A stretch of 64,000 nt of DNA, taken from positions 1,689,560 to 1,753,559 of the forward strand of contig NC_134390.1 in NCBI RefSeq assembly GCF_035582795.1, in the 5' to 3' direction. Positions 1-10,902 of the stretch are shown here, piece after piece. Below the pieces are notes generated by a model. That model did no database searches and was not told the DNA's origin. It saw only the letters and a list, made by a program, of their open reading frames with translations. The first letter of the stretch is position 1. The number at the start of each line of letters is the position of its first letter. This stretch comes from Mycteria americana (Eukaryota > Chordata > Aves > Ciconiiformes > Ciconiidae). The position numbers and the translations under genes are program-made.

Positions 1-3000
1 AACGGAGTAGTGATCTGTTTGTGTGGGTGGAAATTGTTTTATTTGCAAGCTCTTTCACTGTATTCAGCATGCGGGCTGGTAGCATGGGAATTGCTTTTTA
101 TACTGTTTGAGAAATTGGTTGACAACTGCCCGCACCATAAGTGGTTTTGTGATGCAGTTAAGGTTTGTGGCTGTTGGCAGAAGGTGAACTTTGGAATTTG
201 GTCTGCGGTGACTCAGCAGAGTCTTAGTACAGGCTGTGAAGCTGGTAGTATGACTCTACTTGGAAGTCGGGGCAGCTGATTCAGTTACAGCTGATCAGCT
301 CTCAACTAAGATCTTTTTATAAAGGGTTGGGGTTTTTTTTGCCTTAAATTGTGCCCAAACTTAAAGCCTGTAAAACTCTCACGTATATGGATCCCCATAG
401 AAGTATGGATGCTGAAACTGTACAAGAATTGTGTGTACCCAGATATTAACATCTTGAAATGCCCACAAGTTCACTGCTGCCTTGTAGAAAACATCTGTAT
501 AATCCTTAAGCTTTTAAAACTCTTTTGGTTATGTTAAGACTTTCATTTGTGAAACTTCAGTCATTGCGAAGTTAGAGCTTTAGGGTCAAGCGTGTACAGG
601 TTCTGCTGGTCTGTCTTGGTTGGCTTATCTTTCCTGCCAATCTTGCTCAGCCTTTGTGCTAGTACAAAGCTCTGTTTTTGCGGTAATAAATCTTCATATT
701 CTGGAAGCCGACGTTAGTTATGCTTCAGCAGGATTCCTTTGCAAACAGGAGACCTGCTGAGGTAACAGTGAGGCACAGCCCTGAAGGTTTGGCCCAGTGA
801 TGATCAAGTATCGCGCTAAGAGAGAACAGGTCCAACAGTCGACTGTCTGGGCAGCCTGCACTTCATGCTTTTCCTTCTTTTTGCTCTCTCACATCATCTC
901 TCCTTCTCTCTGCTTCTTTTCTTCCTTATCTTTCCTTGTCTTTTCTGCTTTGCTCTTCTGCCCAGACAAGATTGTGGCCTTCTCAATGACGGGTAAGATT
1001 ATGAGATCTGAGGGCTGAATAATGACTTCAGAATCTTCCATTTTAAGAACGAATTGAACAAAACGGAAGAATTTAGTTAGCTTACCTCCTCGTCCCTATG
1101 GTGTTTGCTGATGGAAAACCTAACCTTATTGGGGCCTTAAAACTGGGTCGTAATGCTTCCTGAAGCTGTGAAGTATGAATTAATCTTTGTTCAGCGTATT
1201 TTCTCTTGAAGTGCAGAAGAGCTCATTTGGAGAGGTTCATCCAGCTGCTGCTTTTGGGTTTCTGTCCTGGCTCGTTAAAGTTGATTTGTTTTGTCATACA
1301 GGCAGTTAATAGTTAAGTATTGGATTTTTCTCTGTAGCTAAACATTTGTTGAAGCCGGTCATGTTTATTTTGTCCTGATTTGTTGCAACATCCTTGTGGG
1401 AAAGGAAGATTGAGTCTTTGTAACAGAGAATCCTCAGTGCTAATATTGGTTAAATTGATATTCTTCTGTCCAGCCATCTAAAACGTAACTTAAAATGTCT
1501 TTGGTAAAGCAGACTAATTTGACCACTCAAAATTGGGCTATTAAAAGGTGTATTTTGTTCTGCTTTCTGGTTACATGTGAAATGCTGCAGAACTTCCAGC
1601 TGTTAATTGCAAGGCTATGGAGAAGTCCATCAGATAGCGGTGGAGTTAATTTTTAAAATACCACAGGATGACGGCTGAGCAGAAGGGGGAATGTGCTGCT
1701 GCTACAGCCACGTCACTTACTGCTCTTCGGATTTAGTGCTAACAAATGACAATTTGTCATTCGTTGAATTCTCCTATTTTGCTTTCTTTTCCTCCCGACT
1801 TAAATTCTCTGACCAAGTGGGAGAGAACAAGTTTATTGGTGGAAGCTGGAAGGCAACCACCTCTTTGTTAGGCAGTCTAGGGTCTGTGGCATCCACAACA
1901 TGCCTTTCCGTATTCACTTAGCTTAAAGAAATGAGAAGCTCCATGATTTATGGTCTGTTGAAAGAAAGGACCCTTCTTCAGGCTGCTCCTTGGTTACTTT
2001 CTAAGAGATCGTGTAGTCAAGTGAACTCCTCCCGGACAGGAATCATACATTGGCTGGCAGTGGGAGAATTTCTTCTGATTGCATGGAATGTTATAGTGAG
2101 ATTGTTTAAAAACAATAAGCATGCAAAATCCTCCTTCTGTCCTTAAATTATGAGATGTGCAGGGTTGACCAGAGGAGAAAGATATAGTTTAAGGTCCTTG
2201 CCGAAGCTGGTTGGTGCTGCATGGAAAAGACAGCGAGGTGCAGAAGTGGAAAATAGTCTAAGGCACCTGAATGCTGCTCCAGAAAACTGTTCCGTGTTAT
2301 GGTAGGTCAGAGTTTTTCTGGGTACGTCTGCGTTTAGGACCCTGAGCCTTAACTTACAGAAACACTGAGCATGCACGGCTGCACTGATGTTCAAAGGAAA
2401 TACAGCTTTAATGCAGAATAATCAATAACTGGGTAAAATGTCTGGGGTATTGTTAAGTGCAGAGTCAGTGTTGTGGGTGTTTGAGAACAGGAACAGTGAG
2501 ACTTAAGATCCTGGCTTTTCAAGCTCTTGGGGAGGTGGGCTCTCAGCTACCCTAGCCTTATCTCCCCTGTTCTCTTCAGCCTATTTAGTCATCAGCTACT
2601 CCTGGCTTCTCGTTTCAGTTCAGTTTTTTTGCTTGTGGCCAGATGGGTTTGTTCCCCAGGCTTGGCTTAGTTCTCCAGATCACTTTCCAATACCCTGTGC
2701 CCATGCTGCAGGCCCAGACAGAGGAAGAATCCCTCCTTGGGTTCTTTCTGGCTCTTCTACCATCCCTAGGTTGTGGGGGGGTTTTGTTGGTTGGTTTGGT
2801 TTTTGGGTTTTCCCCCCCTTTGGTACCCATTGGGCAGTGATCTCGATGTTTTCTTCAAATGGCAACACTTGACAGGAGGGGAGGTTGCAAGAAAACTAGA
2901 ACAAAAGGAGTAGATGGAGGTAAGGAAGAACAATTTCTCTGTTCTCGACAAATGTATGTAGGAAACAACTTCTCTGATGGAGTTCCTGAGCTCCCCCTTT

Positions 3001-3092
3001 CTTGTCAGCTATGGATTAACTGTAGTTGGTGGTAGTTTTGCATCTTGTTCTTTAAACTCTGGATTACACAGCTGCTGCTCTGTGTCCTGCAG
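1..3092 (+). other. LARP4: LARP4 intron (partial)
   Basis: No coding exon of the upstream LARP4 protein (La motif, RRM, PVYNPHQQ region) is found here, so this is read as intron. It holds a pyrimidine-dominated tract at about 865-962 followed by an AG and a GT that would bound a 27-nt frame-preserving exon (see separate entry). A G/T-rich low-complexity stretch lies at about 2770-2825. Confidence 0.85.
966..992 (+). other. LARP4: Candidate LARP4 27-nt cassette microexon
   Basis: Upstream lies roughly 100 nt rich in TCTT and CTCTCT elements, then TGCTCTTCTGCCCAG ending at 965. The donor is GG|GTAAGA at 993. The enclosed 27 nt contain no stop in the phase dictated by the downstream exon at 3093, which begins with one base of a split codon. 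Inclusion would add the nine residues QDCGLLNDG ahead of VKPHF. UGC just before the acceptor together with upstream PTB-type CU-rich elements is the known architecture of SRRM4/PTBP1-controlled neural microexons. No transcript evidence is available here. Confidence 0.4.
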
Positions 3093-3326
3093 TGTGAAGC
3101 CTCATTTCCGATCGTCTAACAGCTCAGAACATGCTGTGGAGGGTCCAGCTGCTGTCAGTACCATGCCAATGGGGGATGGACCACTGAACAGAACCAACTC
3201 AAGGAATTTTGGTATGGAGCGACATAGCAGTACGTTAACTGGGCACCAAGACCAAGGTTATTCCCAGAAGGATTCTCCTACTGCACAGATGGAGCAGAAT
3301 GGCGATTATGGCATTGGCAGGGGCAG
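3093..3326 (+). CDS. LARP4: LARP4 coding exon (first in window)
   Basis: The acceptor is ctgtgtcctgcag ending at 3092 and the donor is gtaaag at 3327. The exon is 234 nt: it starts with the last base of a split codon and ends two bases into the next. It encodes VKPHFRSS, then a Ser/Asn/Thr-rich stretch, RNFGMERHSS, TGHQDQGYSQK and MEQNGDYG. These align with VKPQFRSS, RNFPAERHN, TGHQEQTY and VEQNGDYG in mammalian LARP4. The segment follows the RRM and RACK1-binding part of the protein and looks disordered. Relative to the mammalian protein, a few residues are inserted around PAAVSTMPM. Confidence 0.93.
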
Positions 3327-6271
3327 GTAAAGAACTGTGTGCACTGCTTTTTGCTGTAACACAACAATGCGGTTGGGACGTGGTGTTGGAGGTTCAAATG
3401 ACTTGTGTGAGCCAAGGATCATCAATCACTGGCACAATGTATGTTGCTGTAAAGACTGACCAGGAGAAAACTGACATTTAAATAAATCAGGTGTGATAAA
3501 TACTTAACTGGGAGCATGAATGCTTCCTGCTTGACTGTACAGCTATGAGTTATTCTGACAAACACCTTGCGGTAAGAGAGTGAGGTGGCTTTATTTCAAA
3601 ATAACCGCCTGATTTGTCCCTAGAATGAAAACAGTTGCTGAAGTAAAGTTGGTATTTGTGTTGCTGTAAATAATAAGCAAATCCTCGGTTGGGGAATTTG
3701 ATGCTCCTCAACATAGTAAGATCAACTGGTTTTATCTTTTTTTCTGTTAATTCAGGCTTTAGACACTTGAAAATAAGTGACCAAGACAGATATGTGAGAA
3801 ATCAGATGAATAAGTTTATTACTATAAAATTATAGGATACAATTCTATAATATTATAGTCTAATTGTCACTGTGCTTGTTCAGCTACAATGCTCTAGGGT
3901 ACCTCCTCCACAAGGAGAGAAAGGAGAAATTGTTTCCCGTATTGGCTATGTTCCAAGAGTGTAAGAGCTTTGACCCCTCCTGAAGATGGAGAACATCCCA
4001 GAACTGTATCTTGAGAAACATCAGTAGGCTGCTGTAAATCCCCTGCCACAGGCTCCCCTTTGTGCAGATGAGTGCGCGCTTCAGCTAGATGAATGCGCTT
4101 ACTGACTTTTTTTTTTTTTTTTTTCCTTTAAAGGAGGAATGTTTTCAGAGGTCGGAGGAGACGAGAAGATGACCGGGTTTCAGTAAGTTCCACTTCCCTT
4201 ATTGCAAGGAGTTGCACAAAGTGCAATGTGTTGGCTTTGCGTTTATTGAAGGAGTAGCATAGTCCTTAAATTCTCAGATTACACTGTGGGTCTTCACTGT
4301 TTCTAGGGAATTCCCTGACACTTGCCCAGCGCTTTTAATGCTAGGCGTTATGGCTCTATTAATGGGTATTTTCCTTCTCTAGAGACCTCAGCCTTCAGCA
4401 GAAACAAAGACTCAGACACCAAAGTTTGACTTGCTAGCATCAAATTTCCCACCTTTGCCTGGCAGCACAGCAAAAATACCGGGAGAGCCTGTGCTGGAGA
4501 GCAGGATGTCCGATATCGTTAAAGGAGTCTGCAAGGAAAAGGTACCCGCTCTTTTCTCTGGCAGGCACGCAGGAGTAGGTGTATGCTGTGTCTCCCTTCT
4601 CCCCTGCTTAAAGAATCAGTTTGTTAGAGCTGCACGTTAGAATGCTTTAAGCCCAAACATCATACTGTGTTTGTTAATATAGTAGTGCATTTGCTGTCTT
4701 TCTGTTCTTGGATTTCCTTGGCTGTTTGCAGGTGTTTAGCTGAAGCTTCTGTAATTACACTGTTGTAAGCTCAGTACTGTTTTGGAATAAAGCAGGAAAA
4801 TGAGGAGTGTTGGCTGTTGAAGTAGGAACAGTTTGTGTGTAGTGTAGGCAAGGGCTGTTTCCAGATGAATCTGTTCTTTGAGCTGGTGGGGCTAGGCATT
4901 GATAGTCCAGGTGATAGAGCCTTACTTCTTGTCTTATCTGCTGTTTGTTTTGCCCGCATAAAGGGTGATTGCTTTAGAGGCGATGCTCCAAAAGAAGTAG
5001 AATTCCTGTAATTGGAACTTGAGCAGTCTTTGGAAATATCCCACTTTTCAGATGTCTTGAACTGGCATATTGAGGAGCAATTGAAGCACATCTGCGGTCT
5101 TTCCATATTTTGCAACTTATACTTTCTGTACAGGAAAGCAAAGATTTGCTGCCCAGCTGTCCAGCTCCTGCTCAGGAAGAACAGACGCACAGCACTGTCC
5201 AAGAGCCTGTGACAAGCGTGAGTTCACCAAGTGAGACTGAAGCTGTGGTGTTAAGGTATGCAGACTGCTGGAATCGAGAATATTAAAATTTGCATGTTCT
5301 AGCAAAGACTCTTGCTGGTGTCTGGCAAGATGGCAATAACGTTTGTTGTTTCTTCTCTGTCTGTGGTAGGCAGCTTCTCTAGAGGCCACTAGATGGAAAT
5401 AAATCGTGGTGGTAATGGCTGCACCATCCTGTTCTGCAAAAAATGCAGTTGTGACTTCAAAGAAAGAAAATACTTTCTCAAACATTAATTTTTGTGTTAG
5501 TAGGTTTTAATGTTAAATTGTTGTTGATTTAACAGCACAGTTCAGCCAGACAGCAAACTGGAAGAAGTGTCTGCTCAGAAAGATGTTACAAGCCACGCTT
5601 CCCCACCGGTGTCTCTTTCTCCTGTCAGTGCTGCAAAGCCGCCAAGGACAAATACCACTTCCCCTTCTACTAATGCAAGTGCAGCTCCCGCTTTGTTGAC
5701 GCAGGTAAGGCCCAGAGCAGGGAGTGAGTGGGGAGCCTGGGGAGCTTCCTCTTGGATGTGCTGATGTAGCACTTGGGACCTTCTCTTGTGCAGTTTGCCG
5801 CAGCTGTGGTGCAGTCGCTCGCTGTATGTGTTCTTGCTGTTGTGCCTTGACAGCTCTTGTGCCTGGGATAGTTGGGAAGAGCGTAGCGTGGTTATTCTGG
5901 TGTGTAATCCTTGCTCTTCTCCCTTGGTCCCAAAGGAGCCACGCAAGCTAAGCTATGCTGAAGTTTGCCAGAAGCCCCCAAAGGAGCCTCCTCCGGTTCC
6001 TGTTCAGCCTCTTAGGGAACATCGCACCAACATAGTTCCCCCTGCCAAAAATGAAGAAAATGGCACACCTGAGAGGGCTTCGGAGAAGGCCCATGACAAG
6101 GTTGAAGGTCGAATGAAGGATTATTCTGGGTTCCGAGGCAACGGGCCTCCCAGGGGAGCTGCTGGGAAAATCAGGGAACAGAGGCGCCAATTTGGACGCA
6201 GATCATCGCCTCAGGGAGCACCTCGACGTATCGGCAAGGAGCAGTATGTGCCACCCCGGTCACCAAAGTAA
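3093..6271 (+). CDS. LARP4: LARP4, La-related protein 4, C-terminal part (spliced, 6 exons, 5' end outside window)
   Basis: The coding segments 3093-3326, 4134-4182, 4383-4541, 5134-5255, 5536-5704 and 5936-6271 join in one frame: 1 leading nt, then 355 codons and TAA. The product matches the C-terminal half of vertebrate LARP4 along its length, including an Arg-rich stretch (GRRRREDDR), FDLLASNFPPLPG, RKLSYAEVCQKPPKEP and the exact C-terminus EQYVPPRSPK. LARP4 binds poly(A) and PABP in the cytoplasm and protects mRNA poly(A) tails. Its La module, RRM and N-terminal PAM2w motif lie upstream of this window. The part seen here is mostly disordered by composition. The paralogue LARP4B is the main alternative, but DIP2B immediately downstream reproduces the human LARP4-DIP2B order, so LARP4 is strongly favoured. 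Confidence 0.95.
3327..4133 (+). other. LARP4: LARP4 intron
   Basis: An 807-nt intron bounded by gtaaag and tttaaag. It contains an AT-rich patch around 3800-3860 and a T18 run (4107-4124) that forms the polypyrimidine tract of the next exon. Nothing else is recognised. Confidence 0.9.
4134..4182 (+). CDS. LARP4: LARP4 short Arg-rich exon (49 nt)
   Basis: This small exon is preceded by an 18-T polypyrimidine tract (4107-4124) and tttaaag, and followed by gtaagt at 4183. Its first base completes an AGG Arg codon begun at 3325-3326. It then reads RNVFRGRRRREDDRVS, matching RTLFRGRRRREDDRIS of mammalian LARP4. The run of four arginines flanked by acidic residues makes it a basic patch likely to contact RNA or serve as a localisation signal (inference). 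Frame continues exactly into the next exon at phase 0. Confidence 0.94.
4383..4541 (+). CDS. LARP4: LARP4 exon with LASNFPPLPG motif
   Basis: The exon is 159 nt (53 codons), phase 0 on both sides, with acceptor ttccttctctag and donor gtaccc. It encodes RPQPSAETKTQTPKFDLL and then ASNFPPLPG, followed by a conserved GEPVLESRMSDIVKGVCKEK. The mammalian counterpart is FDLLASNFPPLPG with NRMSDVVKGVYKEK. The FDLLASNFPP core resembles a PAM2 peptide (A-x-x-F-x-P). It is therefore a candidate second PABP-contact site in addition to the known N-terminal PAM2w of LARP4. Confidence 0.95.
4542..5133 (+). other. LARP4: LARP4 intron
   Basis: A 592-nt intron bounded by gtaccc and tacag. An open frame on the opposite strand crosses this intron and the next exon but has no recognisable protein similarity and is not called. 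Confidence 0.9.
5134..5255 (+). CDS. LARP4: LARP4 exon, acidic/Ser-rich linker
   Basis: The acceptor is ctgtacag at 5133 and the donor is gtatgc at 5256. The exon is 122 nt and starts at phase 0. It encodes ESKDLLPSCPAPAQEEQTH and then a Ser/Thr/Glu/Val-rich stretch ending VVL, before a split Ser codon (AG|C). It corresponds to the mammalian DNEELTISCPVPADEQTE region. Conservation is modest except for the SCPxPAxEEQT core, as expected for a disordered linker. The exon identity rests on frame, splice sites and position. Confidence 0.9.
5536..5704 (+). CDS. LARP4: LARP4 exon, Ser/Pro/Thr-rich linker
   Basis: The acceptor is gatttaacag and the donor is gtaagg at 5705. The exon is 169 nt, and its first base completes the Ser codon split from 5254-5255. 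It encodes STVQPDSKLEEVSAQKDV and continues through SPPVSLSPVS, AAKPPRTNTTSPSTN and PALLTQ. It corresponds to the mammalian VQKDGLNQTTIPVSPPSTTKPSRASTASP region. Low complexity and many Ser-Pro/Thr-Pro sites suggest phosphorylation, but no domain is recognisable. Confidence 0.92.
5936..6271 (+). CDS. LARP4: LARP4 terminal coding exon and stop
   Basis: The acceptor is ggtcccaaag at 5935. The reading frame starts EPRKLSYAEVCQKPPKEP, the most conserved block of the LARP4 C-terminus. It continues through a Pro-rich stretch, KDYSGFRGNG, PPRGAAGKIREQRRQFGRRS and ends KEQYVPPRSPK followed by TAA at 6269-6271. The stop matches the mammalian protein exactly. The GKIREQRRQF and GAPRRIGKEQ segments form a basic C-terminal tail. 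The remainder of the exon is 3' UTR. Confidence 0.96.
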   Translation, partial: EPRKLSYAEVCQKPPKEPPPVPVQPLREHRTNIVPPAKNEENGTPERASEKAHDKVEGRMKDYSGFRGNGPPRGAAGKIREQRRQFGRRSSPQGAPRRIGKEQYVPPRSPK

Positions 6272-8129
6272 CACTTGTCCAGCCAATTATTCTCTATTTA
6301 ATTTGAGCTGTGGACTAATAAGCAGCAAAGGAGACTGTGAGAAAGAAGTATTCATGAAGGGGAATACTGAACTGGAGCGTGGCTTGTGTGGAGAAGTTGT
6401 GGAGGGTCCCAAAATTCATCTCTAAAAGTGATTTCACAAATGCTGGAGGATTCCAATCAATATAAATATAGAGATTATAATTTTTGTATTTTTGTTTTTA
6501 ATTTGCAGAGGGTTTCCTGCTTGAAATCAGTTTTGGGGTTGTGAACTAGCATTTTGACAAAGTGAAAGAATATGAATTGACAAATTAACCTGTCCCTCAG
6601 TGTAGGAGGAAAAGGATAAGAGAATATTATTTTTGAAAAACGAGCATTTCTGTAAAATTAGAACTTTTTTTAACCTATTTAACATTTGGCTTGTCGAATG
6701 ATGTGTCTGCCATTGATGGCCTTGCACTGCAGAGCACGTCTGCAGCTGAGGTGCTTGGTCAGCGTGTGAGTGGAACGAGTGCAGCCAGATACTGTTGTCA
6801 TGACTTAGTCACTGATGATAAAACCTGAATGTACTACTGTAGTAAACCTTGTGTTTCCAGCTTGAAGTATAGTCTCTTGACCTTACTAATAATTCATTCA
6901 GCAAGCTTTTTAAACTATAATTTTTACAGGATACTGGATTGTAGATCAGAGCACATGGACAGCAAAAATTGTCCTCTAGACACAATTGGATGGAGGCAGA
7001 AGGGAGCACGTCAGAATTTTTAATTTGCCCTTTTTCCTCGCCTCCTTTTGAGGGCAACTTCTTAAGTTTGGTTGGGTTTTTTCCTCGCTTGTTACTCTCT
7101 CTAATCTCTTTATTACAGACTTTTGTGCATTTATCTTGGTATGTTTTCCTGAGGCAGGCCCAGTATAGGATTGATGGGTGGCTACGCAGTATGTGATGTT
7201 AGCTTCACCAGTAAAGAGCCTGGAATTCCAGTTGCAGATGTGGAATTCTGCCTTGCAGTGGGAACTCTGGGCACAGAGTTTTGCGTGCCCCACCAGGGTT
7301 AACCTGATGTCGCTCTGAACGGCTGGCAAATCAGAGACGTGGCTGGGTTTTCTGTATACTGACCTATCTTTGTGTTCTGGAGTAGGGTATTGGATGCTGT
7401 ATACTAGAAATCAGGGTTTATATCTACTGGGAACTCATTGTTTACAGCTGATGTAGTAGCAACTGACTTTTTTTAACTGTTTAAAGTGGAACTACAGGTA
7501 AAGAGTTAAACAAAACCCCTCATGTTCAGAGAAGCTCCTTGAAAGGTAGCGTCTTGCCTAGCTGTATGCTGACGAAATTTGCAACACTATTGTGCAGTAA
7601 GTGGTTAAGTTTAAAGGTGATTACTGTAACAACTGAAATAGGAAAATTCAGTGCATTAATCTGCCAAAATCAGCATGCCAGGGTTCAAAGTTCTGTATAA
7701 AGTGTTAGGGAAAAGTAGCTTCCAGCAGTAAGAATCACACTTTTTTTTTTTTTTTTTTTTAGTGAATAGCAAGTGTACAAATTTAAAGTCGTAAGTTGTG
7801 AACACTGGAAAACTCAATTGTGATATATACCGTAAACATCTTAGTAATATATGCTAGTGTTGCCATTAGAATGAATGTAAGTGGCAGTTAAAATAACTGT
7901 GAAAATTTTCATCTTCTGATTTCTTAGCCAGATAACCCGTGGCGACTTCTTACTCAGTAGGCATTCTCTATCAACTGCTTTGAGAACACTCATATCTATT
8001 TTTATAAATATATATATAAAGCCAGAGTTGTCATTTCTCTAACTTATTATTCAGCTTGGCAATTGCTTTGATTTGATTCATAACACAATATAATGTATTT
8101 ATGCGGTTAACTGTTCATTTCTACGCATG

Positions 8130-8158
8130 TTATATATATACACATATATATATATATT
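8130..8158. repeat. (TA)n/(CA) microsatellite in LARP4 3' UTR
   Basis: This is an alternating TATATATATACACATATATATATATATA-type tract interrupted once by CACA. A shorter ATATATATA run lies at about 8009-8017. Confidence 0.85.
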
Positions 8159-8935
8159 AAAAAAACCAAAATCATTATTCACTTTTAAACTACCTGTACT
8201 GGGTTTGGGAGGTTTTTTTAATTTAGTAAAAAAATCGTTGATCACATCTACAGTTTAGGGATGCTTACAGAACCCTTCCCATTTGTTTTGATAATGCTAA
8301 CGTTTGTTGGAACGATAGAGAAGTTTAAATGTTTAAAAGTGTTAAAAGTTCTGAAATGAAATGAATTTGAAGTTAATTTTTAATCATTTTAAAGGCTATA
8401 AAAAATTACTGCAGTCAAACTGGAAAAAACAAACCTGTATGATAGTCGCAGATATTCAAGGGTAGATGTGCACTGTCATTGCAAAGTCGAGTGAGCGGTG
8501 GGATGCTAAGAGCTGCTGTAAGCTCTTTGCTGTTCAGAGGAAGAGCTGTTTGTGAAGAGGCTTGTGCAGGTGCAGATGTTGATCTCCAGCCTCTGTGGTA
8601 AAGGCGGTGTGCGAATTCTGATCCACGCAGGCATCCACTTTCAGTGCAGTGCATAGAATAGCCTTGTAGTGCTGAAAGTACCTGAATTCTTAACAATTGT
8701 GAAATGTAACTTCTTCATTTATTAGATGTGGAAAAAAAAAACCCAACAACTGCAGTTCAATCTTTCTTGTAAGGTGATTGGAAAAACTTGACCGTGGAAA
8801 GGATTCTTTGTATGTCCTGGGTGTGCGTGTTCCAGCAGCAGATTATGGCTCTTGTACAGTGTATGCAAATAAGTCTGTAAACCTGTTGGCTTTTTCCAGC
8901 ATATTCAAACTTCTATCAGATTAGGGCGCTCATAA

Positions 8936-8944
8936 TTATTTATT
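8936..8944 (+). promoter_or_regulatory. LARP4: Class II AU-rich element, TTP nonamer
   Basis: An exact TTATTTATT, the optimal tristetraprolin/ZFP36 target as RNA, lies in the LARP4 3' UTR. An ATTAAA hexamer overlaps its right end. A second, weaker site (CATTTATTA) lies at 8716-8724. Confidence 0.55.
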
Positions 8945-10332
8945 AAATACCTGCGTGCAAGGATTAACATTAGCATTTCCCTTCTCTCCTCTCCCCTGCT
9001 GCCATTTGTAACTGTGGTTTTTGGTTTTTTCCTTTCTATTCTTTTGTGTGGCGGGGGGGGGAATAACCAAGTAAATATAAAGGCTGTGAAAACCATAGTT
9101 TCGTGTGCAAGTTCTCCTGCAGTACTTGTATTGCATGGCAAACATATAACTTAGACGGGCTAGCTGCTACGTTCTCATCCCCGTAATGGACTCAGGCAAG
9201 CTACTGTGTCTCTACCCACCAAGTTTGCCTGTTCTGACAGAGTGGGGGAAACAGGGACGAAGCGATCGTTTGGGAGCCAGACCGGCTGCTGGTGCAGCTC
9301 ATTGATTTCATTTGAGCTGTGTCATTTTATCAGCAGAGGTGAAACTGTCCCTTGTTCAACAGCGATGTTCAGTTTGCACTTGAAGTGACAAATAACAGTT
9401 CTCTGTGGTTCCTTCCTGGTAGCTTACCACATGATGTAAAGACAAATTTTCCTACTCTGCTGATATTAAATACCAGAAGGTGCAAATCACACGTAACTTT
9501 CAGTTTTATGAGCTGTGACTTGTTTTCAGAATTGTTGACTTTTGTTAGCTACAGAAGTACACTTCCCCAGTTAAGTTCTTTTCCAAATTACTGTGCATGG
9601 AAAAGATTGGGCCACTCTCTTGTACTTCTGCTGGGGAGTGAAAAGAGAAGTAATTATTTGCATGTGATAGTAAACTTAAAAGTGCAAAAAGTTTTCTTCT
9701 TTTGATTTCTAAAATTAAGTTAGTTTTATAGTATCTTACATTCCTGCTATCTTTGTTTTTTAAAAAAAAAGTTAGCCTGGCACAGTATGATGGTGCAGTT
9801 TTAGCAGTAGGTTTTAAAAAAAAAAAAAAAAAAGTAACCCACTCTATTAACCAGAAGAGAAAGATGATACTGTGGCAGATCAGTAGCAAATAAGTGACTT
9901 AATCAATGCTTTACTGTAGTTAAATAGCTATGGCCTTACTACTTTGTCAATATCAGCTTAATTGTCTTGAAAATGTCCGCTATTTTTACTGTTACCCAAG
10001 TGAATGTTCACCTGGGATAAAATATCTGGTATGTACAGATGATATTTTAAATTTGTAAAATGCGCCATTGTATTACAGACGATGCAACAGAAATGCACTT
10101 CGGGGGGAAATTGCTTCTGATAAGTTTTTTTGTAAATCCTTGATTACTACAGATATGCAATAGAATTTTTGTTTCTAATTTTGATATTTCCTTCTGAAAC
10201 ATAAGATTGTTGCCATTAATCTGAATGATTTATCATGCTCTTTTTTGTGTGTATATATTACATAGTCTGAGCTTCCTTTAGGATGGTACATAATTTTGGT
10301 TTGTTGTAGTATTTTAGTTGGCTCTGCTCTTG

Positions 10333-10353
10333 AGTGCCTTTAGCACAGGCACT
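10333..10353 (+). other. LARP4: Perfect 7-bp stem-loop in LARP4 3' UTR
   Basis: AGTGCCT (10333-10339) and AGGCACT (10347-10353) are exact reverse complements separated by a 7-nt loop. The left arm with its next base contains GTGCCTT, a miR-124 seed match. Function is unknown. Confidence 0.4.
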
Positions 10354-10902
10354 TCAAGAGGTTAATTGAGTCTGTTTTTAATGTACAGTTGGGAGGACTT
10401 GAAATGGAGTTAAAGCAACTTATTTCTGAAAAATCCATCTGCAACCTAACCTGTAACAACTTTAAAATTTTATATTTAAGAACCAGAGGTTTATTTTTAT
10501 GGAGCTTCAGTTATGGATACAGTTTCCAAAAATGCAACTTCAAATGTAAACAGACTGTGCATAAATGGGTTTTGTTCTAATTTTTATAGAATACAAAATA
10601 TTCAGATAATATATTGAGCTCAAGTTACTACAGACATCTTGTTCCTCCCCGATGAATCCAGCTTCCCCTTGGCATTTATGATCTCTCTTCAAAGTGGTAG
10701 GGCTTCAGTGAAAGGAGAAAAAAGCAACCTATCTGGCTTCTATACTTTGTCTGTTCTGGTATATTCCTGTTGTCAAAACTGTCCAAAACAAAATTTGTGT
10801 AAAGTAGGTTCATGCTTTAAATGTTAAAATGATAATACATGTATTTGTATTTGTTTTTGACATTGCCAAGGTGCTATGGGAAATTGAAATAACAGTTAGA
10901 AA

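Noticed and set aside
797..960. Possible box C/D snoRNA starting GTGATGA
   Set aside because: No CUGA box D or terminal stem at a suitable distance. The following sequence is a pyrimidine tract.
4771..5485. Minus-strand open frames of 143 and 122 codons over LARP4
   Set aside because: They are antisense shadows of a LARP4 exon and its introns, without similarity to any protein.
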